DNA of 64,000 bases from assembly GCF_000090795.2 (NCBI RefSeq), contig NW_003546340.1:27957-91956 (forward strand). The letters are read 5' to 3'. Origin of the DNA: Amphimedon queenslandica. Taxonomy: Eukaryota > Porifera > Demospongiae > Haplosclerida > Niphatidae. The notes under the pieces were generated by a model. It did no database searches. It was given only the letters and a program-made list of their open reading frames with translations, and had not been told where the DNA came from. The position numbers and the translations under genes were made by a program. Below are positions 47,027 through 62,450 of this stretch, one piece after another; the first letter of the stretch is position 1, and every line of letters begins with the position of its first letter.

Positions 47027-49849
47027 TAATAATAATAATAATAATAATGATAATAATAATAATAATAATAATAATGATAATAATATTGCAGTATCAGTAT
47101 TATAGAAAGTTAAATATTGTGTACATGGAAAAAGGGAGAGAGAGAGAAGTTAATGCTGTGTACATGTACATGTACATGTATATAATTACATATGAAGTGT
47201 TTTGTATACAGATATGCTTTCATTATTAGACTCAATGATAGTTGTCCTCTTTTTGGATATGTACATGTAGGAGTGATTGATTGTGTGTGGTATAGTATAA
47301 CATATCCTTTGATGATATGTCTCCATTCTTTTCTTAAAAATATCACATCAATACGTAACTATAGTGACTTAATTGTACTGTAATTAGTTCTTCTATGCTC
47401 ATTTTGATAACATAATCATTCAATTACCATTTTTTATTCAATTTTCTAGTGACAGGGATGCTGTTGGTGGTATGGGCACTGGTTTTAACAGAGTTGAGTC
47501 CGCAGGGTTTCTTAGCACAGTACCCAACGACACAGTGACTGTCAAACTAGCTGATAAGTCTTTATGCTGGGAGGACAGAGGCTCTGAGGTAAGAGAGAGA
47601 GAGGAAGGGTGGGGATAGGGGGAGTAGTAGAGGACTGTATTATGTATTTTTTGTGTATGATAACAATGAAATGGGTGGTTTGATCTTTATTTTATTTGTC
47701 GTGACCATTTTGTATAAACACCTGTCTCTCCTCCTCACTCACTCTTTCTTCCTCTCTTTCTCTCCCCCTCTCTTTCTCTCTCTCAGTATTTAATGGATCA
47801 ATCAGATTTCCTAGTGGTTGGTTCCCTAGGTAGACAAGGAGTTGGTAAGTCCACCATTATGTCAATGCTCGCTGGAACTAGGACTGGATCAGGAAGGTGA
47901 GCACATCTTGATTCACCTTTGTTTTATTTTTATTATTATATTATTGTAGACCTTATCTTTTTAAAACACAACCTAAAGATGTACAGGTAAGAATGAAGAA
48001 AAGACAAAGACAGGAAGTGGACTGTTTTTTGTTTATTTTTGACACAGGAGAGTGGTGGATATACTACAGCTGGCATTGACATGGCTGTGACCAGCGAACG
48101 AATACTGTTATTGGACACACAGGTATTACTCTAATTAATGCACGCTTGATATTCCAATTAGAGCACACGTGAGTACTATAATGCTTGGAATGTACATTGA
48201 CTGACCACAAAAGACAGATGTCAGTCAATGAATATTGTTATTGTTGATAGTGTCACCCCCACACGCTGTGTTTATGCGTCCATGTAAATATACTGTAGTA
48301 GGACAGTTTGTTTATTTGTAAATACATATGTGTCCATGTACATGTACACGATCAATTTAAATCTTTTCCCTTTATAACACACCCTTTCTTTCTTTCTCCA
48401 GCCTATACTCAGTAATGCTCTGCTTGAGGACCATAAGTCAGAGGGTATAGTCCCTGCTAGTCTCTCTCCTGATAGCTACTTGGACGTTCTTTCTCTCCAA
48501 ATGGCCATTTTTCTTTTCACCGTCTGCCACGTTGTCATAATAACAATGGAGTCCGGCGACGTTGATGTCATATTTAGGTCAGTGGAAAGGAGAAGGATTG
48601 ATGGATGAAAATTATATTATTATTATTTTTGTAGGTTTTTGTGGACTGCCGAGAAACTGAAGTCGACTTGTTGCAAGAGTCCTGATCAACAAGACATGAG
48701 GTTTGATTAATATTTATTTATTGAATTTTATTTTATTTTTATTAAAGTGATGGAGCCACTCCTGAATATTTTCCTCAACTTGGTAAGACACATACTATAC
48801 GTGCATCTGTATTCATGTATTTATGCACATTTATTTATGTATCTTTTACCTCTAATATTCTTCAGTATTTGTTCTCAATCATGCTACTCCTGACGACTAT
48901 CAACCAGCTGCTCTTAAAGAGCTCCACTCACTGCTGGCTGAGAATTTCTTTGGAGCTAAAGTCACCATCGCAGGTTAGCTAACCTGCCCCGCCCCCACTA
49001 CTAATAACTAGTTAATATAACTAGGAGGCATGTCTCTAGCTCGCTCTGGTCTTGTACCGGTTGGTAAGTTGATTCCCCCCGAGCACAAGGACTGGAGTGG
49101 GACAGTAAAACCAGGAGCGCCTCAAGAGGAATGCAACATTAATCTTCATCTCTTGCCGACTAACATAAACCCTCAGGATAACTTTGGATCTCATTGTGTC
49201 AAGAGAACTGACAGAGAGGGTAAGATATTATAAGAGCCATTTCTCTTATATATATATAATTACACTGGCCAATGGAAGAGACGAAGGGGATAATGGTAGA
49301 GTGGATAATGGTAGACCAGGGTATGATATTTATATATGTAGTGGGCTCATGATTTTCCTAAATTGATATAATTATATGCATTAATTCATTTACGTTTACA
49401 TTTGTACATGACTACATGTACAGTGTACTGATTCTTATATTCCTTTAGATGCTGGTCTTAATCCAATTCTGAGTCTCATTAGGCCCATGTATCAAGGTCA
49501 TCCCAGTTTCCAGTTATTAGCCGAAACTCTCCGAAACCAAGTGAGAGATTACGGCCAGGATTATAGTATTAGTTTTTAACTATTTGTAATTAGATATTTA
49601 TGATGCCACGCCCTTCACTCCGCCCATCTCATGGCTCTACGATAGCCCAACAGCCACAGCCGCCACAACCAATGTTTGAGAGAGACTGGTAAGCAAGATG
49701 GTGATACCTAATAATTAGAAACTCGACACTCCTCTTCTTTCTCTAGGTACGATTATGCTCGGAGGTCTCTGGCTGCCATTAAGAAATCAAATGTTGCCCA
49801 CGAACACAAGAAGCTTTTGCGTGACTTGCAACTCCAGCAGCAAAGATAA
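46024..49849 (+). CDS. SMG9: SMG9, nonsense-mediated decay factor
   Basis: About 14 exons, the first being 46024-46203, 46446-46483, 46713-46976, 47450-47588, 47787-47896, 47950-47986 and 48048-48122. The N-terminal third is disordered, Gly/Arg-rich then Ser/Pro-rich. The core has a P-loop-like FLVVGSLGRQGVGKST, GGYTTAGIDMAVTSERILLLDTQPILS, SLQMAIFLFTVCHVVIITMES, RFLWTAEKLK, GHPSFQLLAETLRNQ and DWYDYARRSLAAIKKS, in SMG9 order. SMG9 forms a complex with SMG8 that restrains SMG1 kinase, which phosphorylates UPF1 in nonsense-mediated decay. The start at 46024 is the first ATG of the frame. Shares its promoter with PP2A-A; ends tail-to-tail with glycerol kinase. Confidence 0.93.
46990..47085. repeat. 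(AAT)n microsatellite in SMG9 intron
   Basis: Nearly 100 bp of AAT repeats with a few GAT interruptions, immediately after the exon 46713-46976. Confidence 0.97.
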
Positions 49850-50402
49850 GTCACGAAGTACACCAACCATTCAGAACTATTACTAACAACGAGAGAATAG
49901 GGAACAACTCTAATTAATTAAAGGAGGTGGAGCTTTTGAGGGGAAAGGAGGTAGGAAAGGGAAAAGATTGTTTCAGTGTGTGTTACTATAAATAGCTGGA
50001 GGTGTGAGGGGGTGGGGTCGCCCCGCCCCCTCCTTTAATCAATCAAATGCTCATATGCCTTTGTCTTTCTCTCTCTCCAATTTTTCTGATTAAAAATTAT
50101 TTTCTACACACTATAAAACTTACTGGATGTATACATTATTGTTTTTTGTCTTTACAAAACGTGTTTATACATTATTATTATTATCATTGTTATTTTTAGT
50201 TTTGTTGGTTTGTTACACAGTGCAATTGTGTGATTTCTTTATCTCTGGTGTATTAAATAATCATTTAACAACTTTAATTTATATCATTATTATTTTTTCA
50301 ACATATTCTTTACTACAAAAAAATTAATATAATAACCATTGGTGATTGCTAATAATGATATGACAATAAAGTTTTGCAGAAAGTAATAATTCTCTAAATG
50401 AT
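49850..50402. other. Tail-to-tail spacer between SMG9 and glycerol kinase
   Basis: Holds both 3' UTRs. AT-rich with one GC-rich spot (GGTGGGGTCGCCCCGCCCCC near 50020), a short inverted repeat. No exon seen. Confidence 0.5.
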
Positions 50403-54067
<3,665 letters not shown>

Positions 54068-54445
54068 TTATGAAACGTGACTAATAACTAGCCACGCCTT
54101 ATACATATTATGCATATCGCATGCTGACTGTGTGTTGGTGGCTCATTTAGCATTAGCTGTAACAGGTAGAATAGGCAATGACAGCTGCTTTGCATTTAAA
54201 TTGCTATTGTATGTAATCAAAATTAAAAATATTTTTAAAGAAATTGAACTTAGCAAAACGTTAATAAGTGTCAAGGAAGTGTCATTGTTTGTTTGTCTCT
54301 TTAAAAATCTCTTGCTTCTTGAGTATCCCACCACTTGAGATTTCATCTTTGCTTCAACTTGAATCTAGCTACCAAAAAATAATATTAAGATTTGCTATGA
54401 GTATAATAGTTACTGTTAGTGCAGTCTTGTTATATTCTTCTTGTA

Positions 54446-54531
54446 TGTAGTGCTCTTAGCATCACTAGCAGTAGTAGCCACTAGTGATCCCAGGCAGCGC
54501 CACGTGGAGGCGGCACTACATTGCTGCCCAA
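54446..54531. repeat. 86-bp direct repeat, left copy
   Basis: Begins TGTAGTGCTC and has GGCACTACA 10 bases before its end, so it carries short internal inverted ends. A near-identical copy in the same orientation lies at 55671-55756. Confidence 0.9.
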
Positions 54532-54589
54532 CCTGTAATGATAGTTAACAATATATTAATACTAACTGAATGGACTCCAATCTTTAACA

Positions 54590-55420
54590 GGAACTTAATA
54601 TTGAAGTCGTAACAAAGAAAGGTTAATACATGACACTATTGATACTATACTGTAAGATCTTTAATCTTTCACACAGGGACTTGGTGTTCCATTTGAAAAA
54701 ATAGTCATCTTAACAAAGAAAGGTTAATACGTGACAATATTGATACTATACTGTAAGATCTTTAGTCTTTCACACAGGGACTTGGTGCTCCATTAAAAAA
54801 AATATTCATCTTAACAAAGAAAGGTTAATACATGACACCATTGATACTATACTGTAAGATCTTTAGTCTTTCACACAGGGACTTGGTGCTCCATTAAAAA
54901 AAATATTCATCTTAACAAAGAAAGGTTAATACATGACACCATTGATACTATACTGTAAGATCTTTAGTCTTTCACACAGGGACTTGGTGCTCCATTTTTA
55001 AAAAAAGGTTAATACATGACACCATTGATACTATACTTTAAGATCTTCAGTCTTTTAAACAGGAGCTTCGTGTTCATGAAAATATTTACCTTAACACTAG
55101 TAAGGTCTTTCAGGGACTTGATGATCCATTTAAAATGTATCTTGGCAAAGAAAGGTTAATACAATATGGTACCATATTGGAACGATACTTAAAATTTGAT
55201 CTTTAGTCTTTAAAAATGATTCCATAATTACAAAAATCTAACAAAGAAAGGTTAATATATGGAAAACATTGACACTGTATCTGAAAATCTTCTCACGATA
55301 GTCTTTTAATGCCTAGTGAGAAATGTAAATACATCACTATGACAATATCGACACAAAACTTAATATTCTTTACATTGCAAGTCATTGTGTCACAATGACA
55401 GTATCTAGTAAGAAATATAA
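54590..55420. repeat. 101-bp tandem array
   Basis: Four well-kept units of ~101 bp, with AACAAAGAAAGGTTAATA at 54611, 54712, 54813 and 54914, each with GATACTATACTGTAAGATC and ACACAGGGACTTGGTG. Further right the units decay but remain recognisable to about 55420. The array sits between the two 86 bp direct repeats. Confidence 0.92.
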
Positions 55421-55450
55421 CAATTAAGCTACATCATACATTATTGATAC

Positions 55451-55651
55451 TTAGCTCTTTAAAAGTTTGATACCCTCTTTATGAGTCTTTAAAACAGTAG
55501 CTCCAATACCTATAGTAAGGACTGGAAAATTGATCAATGCATATTGTACATGTGCATGTTGAGAAAATACTTGAAAAGTGAGACATCCCACACAGACAAT
55601 GTGGACAGGAGCTTGTTGACCAGTTGATACTACCAAAACTACTAGTGTTTC
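55451..55651 (-). CDS. Possible terminal exon, unknown
   Basis: An open stretch of 66 codons following a plausible 3' splice site (TGATGTAG at 55659-55652) and ending in a stop. Sequence ETLVVLVVSTGQQAPVHIVC then hydrophobic INFPVLTIGIGATVL is protein-like, yet no upstream exon or family is recognised. It may be a relic. Confidence 0.2.
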   Translation of the reverse strand, partial: ETLVVLVVSTGQQAPVHIVCVGCLTFQVFSQHAHVQYALINFPVLTIGIGATVLKTHKEGIKLLKS

Positions 55652-55670
55652 CTACATCATGAACCGTCAA

Positions 55671-55756
55671 TGTAGTGCTCTTAGCATCACTAGCAGTAGT
55701 AGCCACTAGTGATCCCAGACAGCACCACGTGAAGGCGGCACTACATTGCTGCCCAA
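55671..55756. repeat. 86-bp direct repeat, right copy
   Basis: Right-hand partner of 54446-54531, with about four substitutions. Confidence 0.9.
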
Positions 55757-55789
55757 AAATTATAAAAACCTGGGGCCCCAAGTAAAAAA

Positions 55790-55955
55790 AATTAATAAAT
55801 GATAATAAATAATAAATAATAATAAACAATAATAATAAAATAATAATAAATAATAAACAATAATAAATAATAAACAATAATAATAAATAATAATAAAATA
55901 ATAATAAATAATAAACAACAATAAAAAATAATAAATAATAATAATAATAAAACCT
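55790..55955. repeat. (AAT)n/(AATAAAC)n low-complexity tract
   Basis: Long run of AAT and AATAAAC words, followed to about 56300 by degenerate CTACTATACCTA-rich sequence. Confidence 0.95.
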
Positions 55956-56739
55956 ATACCTACACTATATAACCTGTATCCTACAACTACCTGTTTCTTA
56001 AGTTCTATTATAACTATATACTTTCTATTTCTACTATACAATACCTATACTATAACCTAATGATAACTATACCTGCTTCCTAATTTCTACTACTATACCT
56101 ACACTATACCTATAACTACCTTCTAATTTCTACACTATAACCTATATCCTAGGTATAACTACATGTTATCTATAATTTCTACTACTATACCTACACTATA
56201 TAACCTGTATACCTAACACTACATGTTTCTACTACTACCTACACTATATAACCTGTACCCTTCTAATTTCTACTACTATACCTATGACCTTGTATTACAC
56301 AATGATACCTACATGTACATGTATACCATATTAACCTTGCTATAAAAGTACATTCTTATCTTACAACACAATACCATTATATTTATACCTACATTAACTA
56401 GCAATACAATAATACAATAACAACTTGCTCCAAAATCTTAATGCTATACTCCAACACACACACCAGAGAACTTAGATCTCCCATGATTCGATCCAATTTG
56501 AACTTGTACAAGGACATCAAAGACTTCACGAACACATCAAAGACTTTAAAAACCAAAGACTTTACAAGGATTTGAAACCCACTACCTTTACAGCTCCTAT
56601 GAATCAAATAAAAACAAGCTAACATGTTAATCTCCCAAATACACTCCTTACCTCCCTCTCCTCTCTCAATAACCAACTCATGATATAGTGATACTGCTGT
56701 TCATCAGCTCCTCCTCCTCTCTCTCTCTCCCTCCCTCTC

Positions 56740-56905
56740 TCTCTCTAAGATGCTCTTGTATTCAGGCTTTCTTTTTTGAATCCCCTACTAGCTGTCCCTC
56801 ACTCTCTCTCTCTCACTCCCTCTCTCTCTCTAAGATGCTCTTGTATTCAGGCTTTCCTTTTTGAATCCCCTGCTAGCTGTCCCTCACTCTCTCCCTCCCT
56901 CCCTC
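56740..56905. repeat. 85-bp tandem duplication
   Basis: TAAGATGCTCTTGTATTCAG occurs at 56746 and 56831; each copy continues through CCCCTACTAGCTGTCCCTCA into CT-rich sequence. Two substitutions between copies. Confidence 0.92.
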
Positions 56906-57119
56906 TCTCTCTTAAAGGCTAATGTCTTCAATAGGCCCGAGGAGCTATAGCTAGAGGAAGGAAGCAACAAATATAATTATATTGAAGTACATGTACTATA
57001 CTATTTAAGTAATTAAGTGTACATGTACCATTATTAGTTAATTACATGTACTTATTAATTAATTATAGTATTTAATTACATGTACTATTATTAATTATGA
57101 GTACAAGTACTAACTATTT

Positions 57120-57215
57120 AAGAGGAAAGGTAGTATTGGAGTATTAGAAATAAGAGGGGAATTAAGAAAAGAGGAATAAAGAAAAGATAGAAAAGGAGGA
57201 GGAGAAGGGAGAAGA
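57120..57215 (+). repeat. Purine-rich dispersed repeat, copy A
   Basis: GAGGAAAGGTAGTATTGGAG followed by AAATAAGAGGGGAAT; repeated in the same orientation at 60176-60265. Confidence 0.85.
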
Positions 57216-58245
57216 ATAGTTCGTGATTCAGTAGCTCCTTTTCTTGTAAGCACGAGCGGAGAATAAAGAACTGATTGTTAGAGCAGATCAACTGAAGAAT
57301 TACTGAAGGAAATGATTGAAGTGTGAACCTGGTGAAGTAGACGGGTTGTAGAGCTACTGAATCAGTAATGATGGAGAATAGCTTGATTTATGAAGAGTGT
57401 TGTAGTGTAGAGCTGGTGATTCCTATAAGTAGACAGGTTGTATAGTTACTGGATGATACAGCTAGTGTTGCTCTTGTAGAAGCAGTCCAATTGTTCTTGA
57501 TATGCTGGATGTGAAGTGAAGAACTAAATTGTTGTAAGATGATGAGCGATGCCTCCAAAAAAATTATCTTGAAAATATCAAAAGAAGTTGAAGTGTTCAG
57601 CCAAGCTTCCCCCTCCCTCTCCCTCTCTCTCAATAAATGATCACACAAATCTCTCAGTTGAACTCTCTATCTCTCCTCAAGCAGGAACAAAAAACTGATA
57701 CAGTGGATTAAAGGCACTCCATTGACTGGTGATATAGTTTCGTGCAGATATTGTTAATAGGTTTAATCATTGTGGTTTTTAAATGAAAAGCTGAGTTTTA
57801 GTTACATGTACAATGCAAATACAGGCTCGTTACAAGTGCTTCAAATTAAAACATTTTAATGTCTAGTTGTTACAATACCCCCCTCTCTCTTTCTCTCTAA
57901 AAAAGGACTCTCTCTCCCTCAATCTAATAAGCAATGTCTTGCTAGACACTGCTGCTTATTAGATCAGTTGTACAACCAATGTGTACCATGCTTCCCTCCC
58001 TAATATTTAAAGGCTCATGTCTAAGTGAAACTAAATGGAGGATGCTCATCTGCTCCATTAATGCTCAATGCACAAAAATATTTCCAAGTTTTATATTAAT
58101 CTTTACTTTCTACTTTGAATTTTGAGTCCTATACTTATCATGGTACAATGTATTAGGCTTTTAGTTTTTATAAGGCTAATCATTATTACAGTTATTTCTT
58201 AATATTAGAATTTTAGTCTGATCACAATACTCTCTCACTCTCTAA

Positions 58246-58606
58246 AGCCCAACATACACGGGGCAACATGTTGAATGCAACATTGAAGCAACATGTTGTA
58301 TTCAACATGTTGCCTTGTGTATGATAGCAAATTTGTTGCATGCAACATCCAAGCAACATCCAAGCAATATGTTGCTTCAAGTTGAAAAATTTCAACTTTA
58401 AGCAACATGTTGCTTGAAACATCAAAGGTAACTAGGCAACACATAAGGAATGCAATAATAACTTCAGCCTTTTATTCATAATAATAATTACAATTATAAA
58501 AATAGCAAGCAACATGTTTCCCCTTTTGTTCAACAGTGTGCAACATGTTGAATGCAACATGTTGCTTGATGTTGCATTCAACATGTTGCCCCGTGTATGT
58601 TGGGCT
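58246..58606. mobile_element. 361-bp PIF/Harbinger-like MITE
   Basis: Perfect ~38 bp terminal inverted repeats (AGCCCAACATACACGGGGCA at the left, its reverse complement at the right), flanked by TAA on both sides (58243-58245 and 58607-58609). A 3 bp TAA target duplication suggests the PIF/Harbinger superfamily. The interior is full of CAACATGTTG and GCAACAT words and has no coding capacity. Confidence 0.85.
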
Positions 58607-58611
58607 TAAAA

Positions 58612-58694
58612 AGTATCTCATTCCCTCTAAAAAAGCATCTCATTCCCACTAAAAAAGCATCTCATTCCCTCTAAAAAAGCACCTCATTCCCTCT
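58612..58694. repeat. 22-bp tandem repeat
   Basis: Four to five copies of CATCTCATTCCCTCTAAAAA(AG), directly right of the MITE. Confidence 0.95.
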
Positions 58695-58724
58695 AAAAAA
58701 GCATCCCTTTCTCTCAAGAGAAGA

Positions 58725-58935
58725 AGTTGATCCAGTTGATTCCAAAGTGACTAGTGACGACTGTATCACTGTAGGGCCTAGTGCAGTCTTCATTTGTCTC
58801 CATAAATTGTATGTAATGATCTTTATGTCCTCTCAGCATAAGGACAATGAAAGACTGAAGATCATGATGAATGATACGTCCATTAAAGATTTGAGCTGGA
58901 GACTGAAGAAGTTGAAGTCTTCCAAATCCAATTGA
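58725..58935 (+). CDS. Possible terminal exon, unknown
   Basis: About 70 codons open from a plausible 3' splice site (TTTCTCTCAAG), encoding EEVDPVDSKVTSDD and ending in a charged helix-like RLKIMMNDTS and WRLKKLKSSKSN before a stop. No partner exon and no recognised family. Confidence 0.2.
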
Positions 58936-58944
58936 CTGGTGCTT

Positions 58945-59200
58945 TCACTCATTTCACTCATATATCTCTCATCACTCAAATCATTCAAAATTATGACTCA
59001 CAACAAACATTGATTACTGTTAATGAAAGGCTTTGTTTTATAATTAATTTTTTTAGTTTCTATAGTAATTATTCACTCATATCACTCATCACTCAAATCA
59101 CGCATACTGTATATGTAATTAACACTCACCACATACTACTGATTATTGTCAATTAAAGGCTCTGTTTTATAATTAATTTTAGTGTCTATAGTAATTGCTA
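58945..59200. repeat. ~127-bp tandem duplication
   Basis: Two diverged copies of a unit with TCATCACTCAAATCA, then GGCTTTGTTTTATAATTAAT and CTATAGTAATT. Confidence 0.85.
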
Positions 59201-59590
59201 TTTTTTTATAGTTTTACGTGTACATTTGACTTTTGAGCAATCTTTCTAGTAATTACATGCAATGATATTATTTAATTGGAAGTATAATATTGGTAAGTAG
59301 AAATTGCTATTTTAGTAGGTGGTAAATAGTTTTACATGTACTCTTGATTTTTCATGTACCGTCTATCTGGAATTTTTTTACGACTTAAATTTTGCTACAT
59401 TTAGAAATTTGACCAATGGAAAAATGAAATCAGGCAATGCACAATTTTTTGAGGCATAAAATCATTAAAGCATAAAATTCCAGATATCACAGTACTATAG
59501 TTATATTTTTAACAGCATGCAATGATATTTTAATTGTAAGTAGACATTTGTAGGTAGAAATGATGATAATCCACAAGCTATCATGTGATG

Positions 59591-59870
59591 TCAAGAATCA
59601 TTCCCCCACAGAAAAGCAGTTGATACACAGGAACCAGATGACATTAATGCCAGTAGATTGAAGAATAGCCACACAATGAGTGGGAATAAACTGTGGCAAA
59701 ACAGTTGCAAGTGTACAGTGACAGCCTTGTTAACCAAGAAAATAAATGTGACAGGAAGTGATCCAACGATGAAAGCAATGATTGAGAGTGAGTGAGAGTG
59801 AGGTGAGATAAACAGCAAATAGAGTGATGATACAGCTACCAGTAGAGAGATACACACCAACGAATGCTTC
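59591..59870 (-). CDS. Possible hydrophobic terminal exon
   Basis: A 92-codon frame without ATG, preceded by GTGAAG that could be a 3' splice site. Predicts three hydrophobic stretches (LVCISLLVAVSSLYLLFI, IIAFIVGSLPVTFIFLV, HSLFPLIVWLFFNLLALM). Might be the end of an unknown membrane protein, or chance. Confidence 0.2.
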
Positions 59871-60175
59871 ACAAACTATCAGAGTTGATCATCATCAGTG
59901 GGTCCAAGTTACTCAAGTTGATTGTTGACATCTCATCACTTGTAGGAATAATGAACAAATTAACATGAGCTGCTACAAGTTGAAGAATATCTCCTCCTCC
60001 TCCATGAATAGACATCACTTTGAAACTGCAAGTCTTCTGCCAAACTTTGATCTTTCTCTCTTTCTCTCAATCCTCAATGATAGCTATATGTTATTAAATT
60101 TTTTTTAGTTTAGTTTTTTACAAGTTTTACAGGTACTTTTAATCCTTCTACTGTCACTCCTCTCTCACTCAATTT

Positions 60176-60265
60176 GAGGAAAGGTAGAATTAGAGTATTA
60201 GAAATAAGAGGGGAATGAAGAAAAGAGGAATAAAGAATAGATAGAAAGAAAAGAGGAGGAGAGAT
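60176..60265 (+). repeat. Purine-rich dispersed repeat, copy B
   Basis: Same orientation partner of 57120-57215, about 90 percent alike by eye. Confidence 0.85.
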
Positions 60266-60593
60266 AACTCTGACCCTGGGGTAATCCTGGAGTAGATCCT
60301 TAGTAGTTATACCAACCCAAAAGGGGAATGTATATTAATCAAGAATAATTATTAAATTGAAAATTAATTGTGCATCCTATATAAATTAACAATAGACACT
60401 CGCCACAAAGTGCAACACAGAATTGAGATTTCGCTAATATCGTGTCAACTTAACGCACATTGTCCAGACAAAGCAAGACTGGAGACCAGGAGATGTTACG
60501 AGCTTGCGCTACGTGATGACACGTACGGACGCAATACATAAATAAGTCCTACATCCCGGGAACATGTCTCCAGTAACATTTGGTAGTTTGACC

Positions 60594-60732
60594 TTGTGAG
60601 CAAGATGCAGCCAAGAATGGAAAGCTGGTCATTGCAATAGACACTATGGGGGATTGGGTACAAACCCTCCCCCCCACTAATGCGTTACTGCAATACCCAG
60701 CTTTCCATTCTTGACAGCATCTTGCTCACAAC
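60594..60732. repeat. ~45-bp inverted repeat hairpin
   Basis: TGTGAGCAAGATGC / AAGAATGGAAAGCTGG on the left faces CCAGCTTTCCATTCTT / GCATCTTGCTCACA on the right, across a ~35 bp spacer with a C-run. A strong imperfect hairpin; MITE relic or structured RNA cannot be told apart. Confidence 0.85.
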
Positions 60733-61382
60733 ATCAACAAATATTACTAAACACACATTTCCTAGTGTCAGCTATACAACCATAATCAGGCCAGCTGGTA
60801 ATAATGGGGAATGTATTTACACTACAGGGTTCTTTACATTACAACATACACGCGATGCTTCGTGTAACCGGCCCCTCCCTAATGGTATTATACGCATGCA
60901 CATGGGGACATACATATAATGACATGCAAGGATTGTATGTGTGTGCTACTAGCAAGGTCTGGTTGGCCTGGCCAGCCCAGCTAGTGTTACAACTATTGAC
61001 TTGCAGATTAATCGATGAGAATCCATACCAACAACTCCGTCACACACTTCCAGTCTGAGAGACATCCAATTTCAGGACTCCAACAAAAACTTGACGTAAC
61101 TTGAGCTCCTAAAATGAAATAAAAGGCAAGTCAATGTAGGCAGTACAGAATACACAGAGTACACACAGTAAAGTACAATACACTATCAAAACAAGTAAAC
61201 AAGACACAAATATCTACAATAACTACAAGATACATCAAAAGTTAAATCCTCACTTGTTTCCTCCTCATTTGTCAAGTCTTTTTTCGTAAGACCAGTCCAC
61301 CCTATTGACTCCTTATGTGGGCTTGGCCTCAAAAAAGGCGGGAAAATCAAACGTCAGGTAAGTCCATGCCTGGGCGGTTGCT

Positions 61383-61865
61383 AACCTGTATAGGGGAAAA
61401 TGAGTAAAAATAATAAAAAATTAAAAATAGCTAGAAAAAAGAGGAGAAAGAGAAAGGATGAGTAAAGAGAGGCTACTAACCACAGCAGGGGTAGCAGCCA
61501 TTGAAGAAAGAGGTCAAAACCCCCTGTGACCTTTTAGAGAAGGCAGGAAATAAGTACCAACTGCTGTTAACCTGTAAAAAAAGTTAAAAATATAAAATAA
61601 AGAAATGGCTAAAGAAGAGAAGGAGAGAAAGGGAAAGGAAGGAGGCTGTGGCCATGACTAACCATAACAGCCATTGAAGAAAGAGGTCACAACCACCATA
61701 ACTTTTTTTTAAGAGAAAAGAACCAACTGCTGTTAACCTGTAAATAAAAGAGAAATATAAATAAAGGAATGGCTGAAAGAGAGAGAAGAGAGAGAGGGGG
61801 AGATAGAAGAAGAGTGGCCATGACTAACTGTAGCAGCAGAGAGAGTCCTTCCTTTCCCGCTCAGA
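61383..61865. repeat. ~170-bp tandem repeat, three copies
   Basis: Three imperfect copies each with TTAACCTGTAAA-like start, an A/G-rich middle and CAGCCATTGAAGAAAGAGGTCA. Diverged, so not recent. Confidence 0.8.
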
Positions 61866-62029
61866 GAAACGTCAGAAATGAGTAAAAGAGGAAGGGCAGC
61901 TCTTTATATAGACACTAGTTTTTTTGGCGGGAAGAGCTTCGCAGATGAATCTGATTGGCCAGGCAAAGGTCACACACGTGGTCACCTGCTATTGCACCAC
62001 TGACCTCAAGTATTGCGCAATCACTTGAA

Positions 62030-62165
62030 AAAGGAATTTTAAGGGTAGTGATGTGTAGTAATTTTTGTACAACTTTAAAAAATCATAAAAATTCAAATTT
62101 TGATGGGAATCCACTCGAACTTTCTACACAACACGAAAACATGTATTTGTATAGATTAGCACAAA
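62030..62165 (-). repeat. Decayed satellite unit
   Basis: Minus-orientation unit with CGAACTTTCTACACAACACG and CATGTATTTGTATA; resembles the 39830-40390 and 32100-32760 subfamilies. Palindrome absent. Confidence 0.6.
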
Positions 62166-62450
62166 ATAAATAAACAATCAGCCTCAAGTTCAAATTTTAA
62201 AATTATTTTATTAACAAATGTATGCACACACAAATCGTACTTACCAAATGGAATGTACAAGCTCCTGATATTAAATGACTGTCTGATAGCCTTCTGAATA
62301 TCACATGTACATGTACATTAAATATATGCCTTTACCCATTGTTATTTCACTGAATAAAATTTAATTCTCAAATCGGCCATAAAGACCATGGACTGTAGTA
62401 CATGTACATGATGTGGTATTTCCGTGAAGAATGGTCAAGGGATAAATTAA

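Larger units (their letters stand above)
54068..62450. other. Gene-poor repeat-rich region
   Basis: 8.4 kb without a gene I can support. It is a patchwork of tandem arrays, MITEs, microsatellites and duplicated segments, listed separately. A few isolated frames (minus 55451-55651, plus 58725-58935, minus 59591-59870) might be exons of unknown or dead genes, but none has a recognisable domain or a partner exon. Confidence 0.6.

Noticed and set aside
54590-55030. Regular repeat array resembling CRISPR
   Set aside because: Units are contiguous 101 bp tandem copies without unique spacers, in an animal genome.
55760-56041. Ile/Tyr/Leu-rich frames on the minus strand
   Set aside because: They are translations of an AAT microsatellite.
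60680-61058. Two overlapping 79-84 codon frames
   Set aside because: They overlap in different frames, lack domains and start inside the hairpin repeat.
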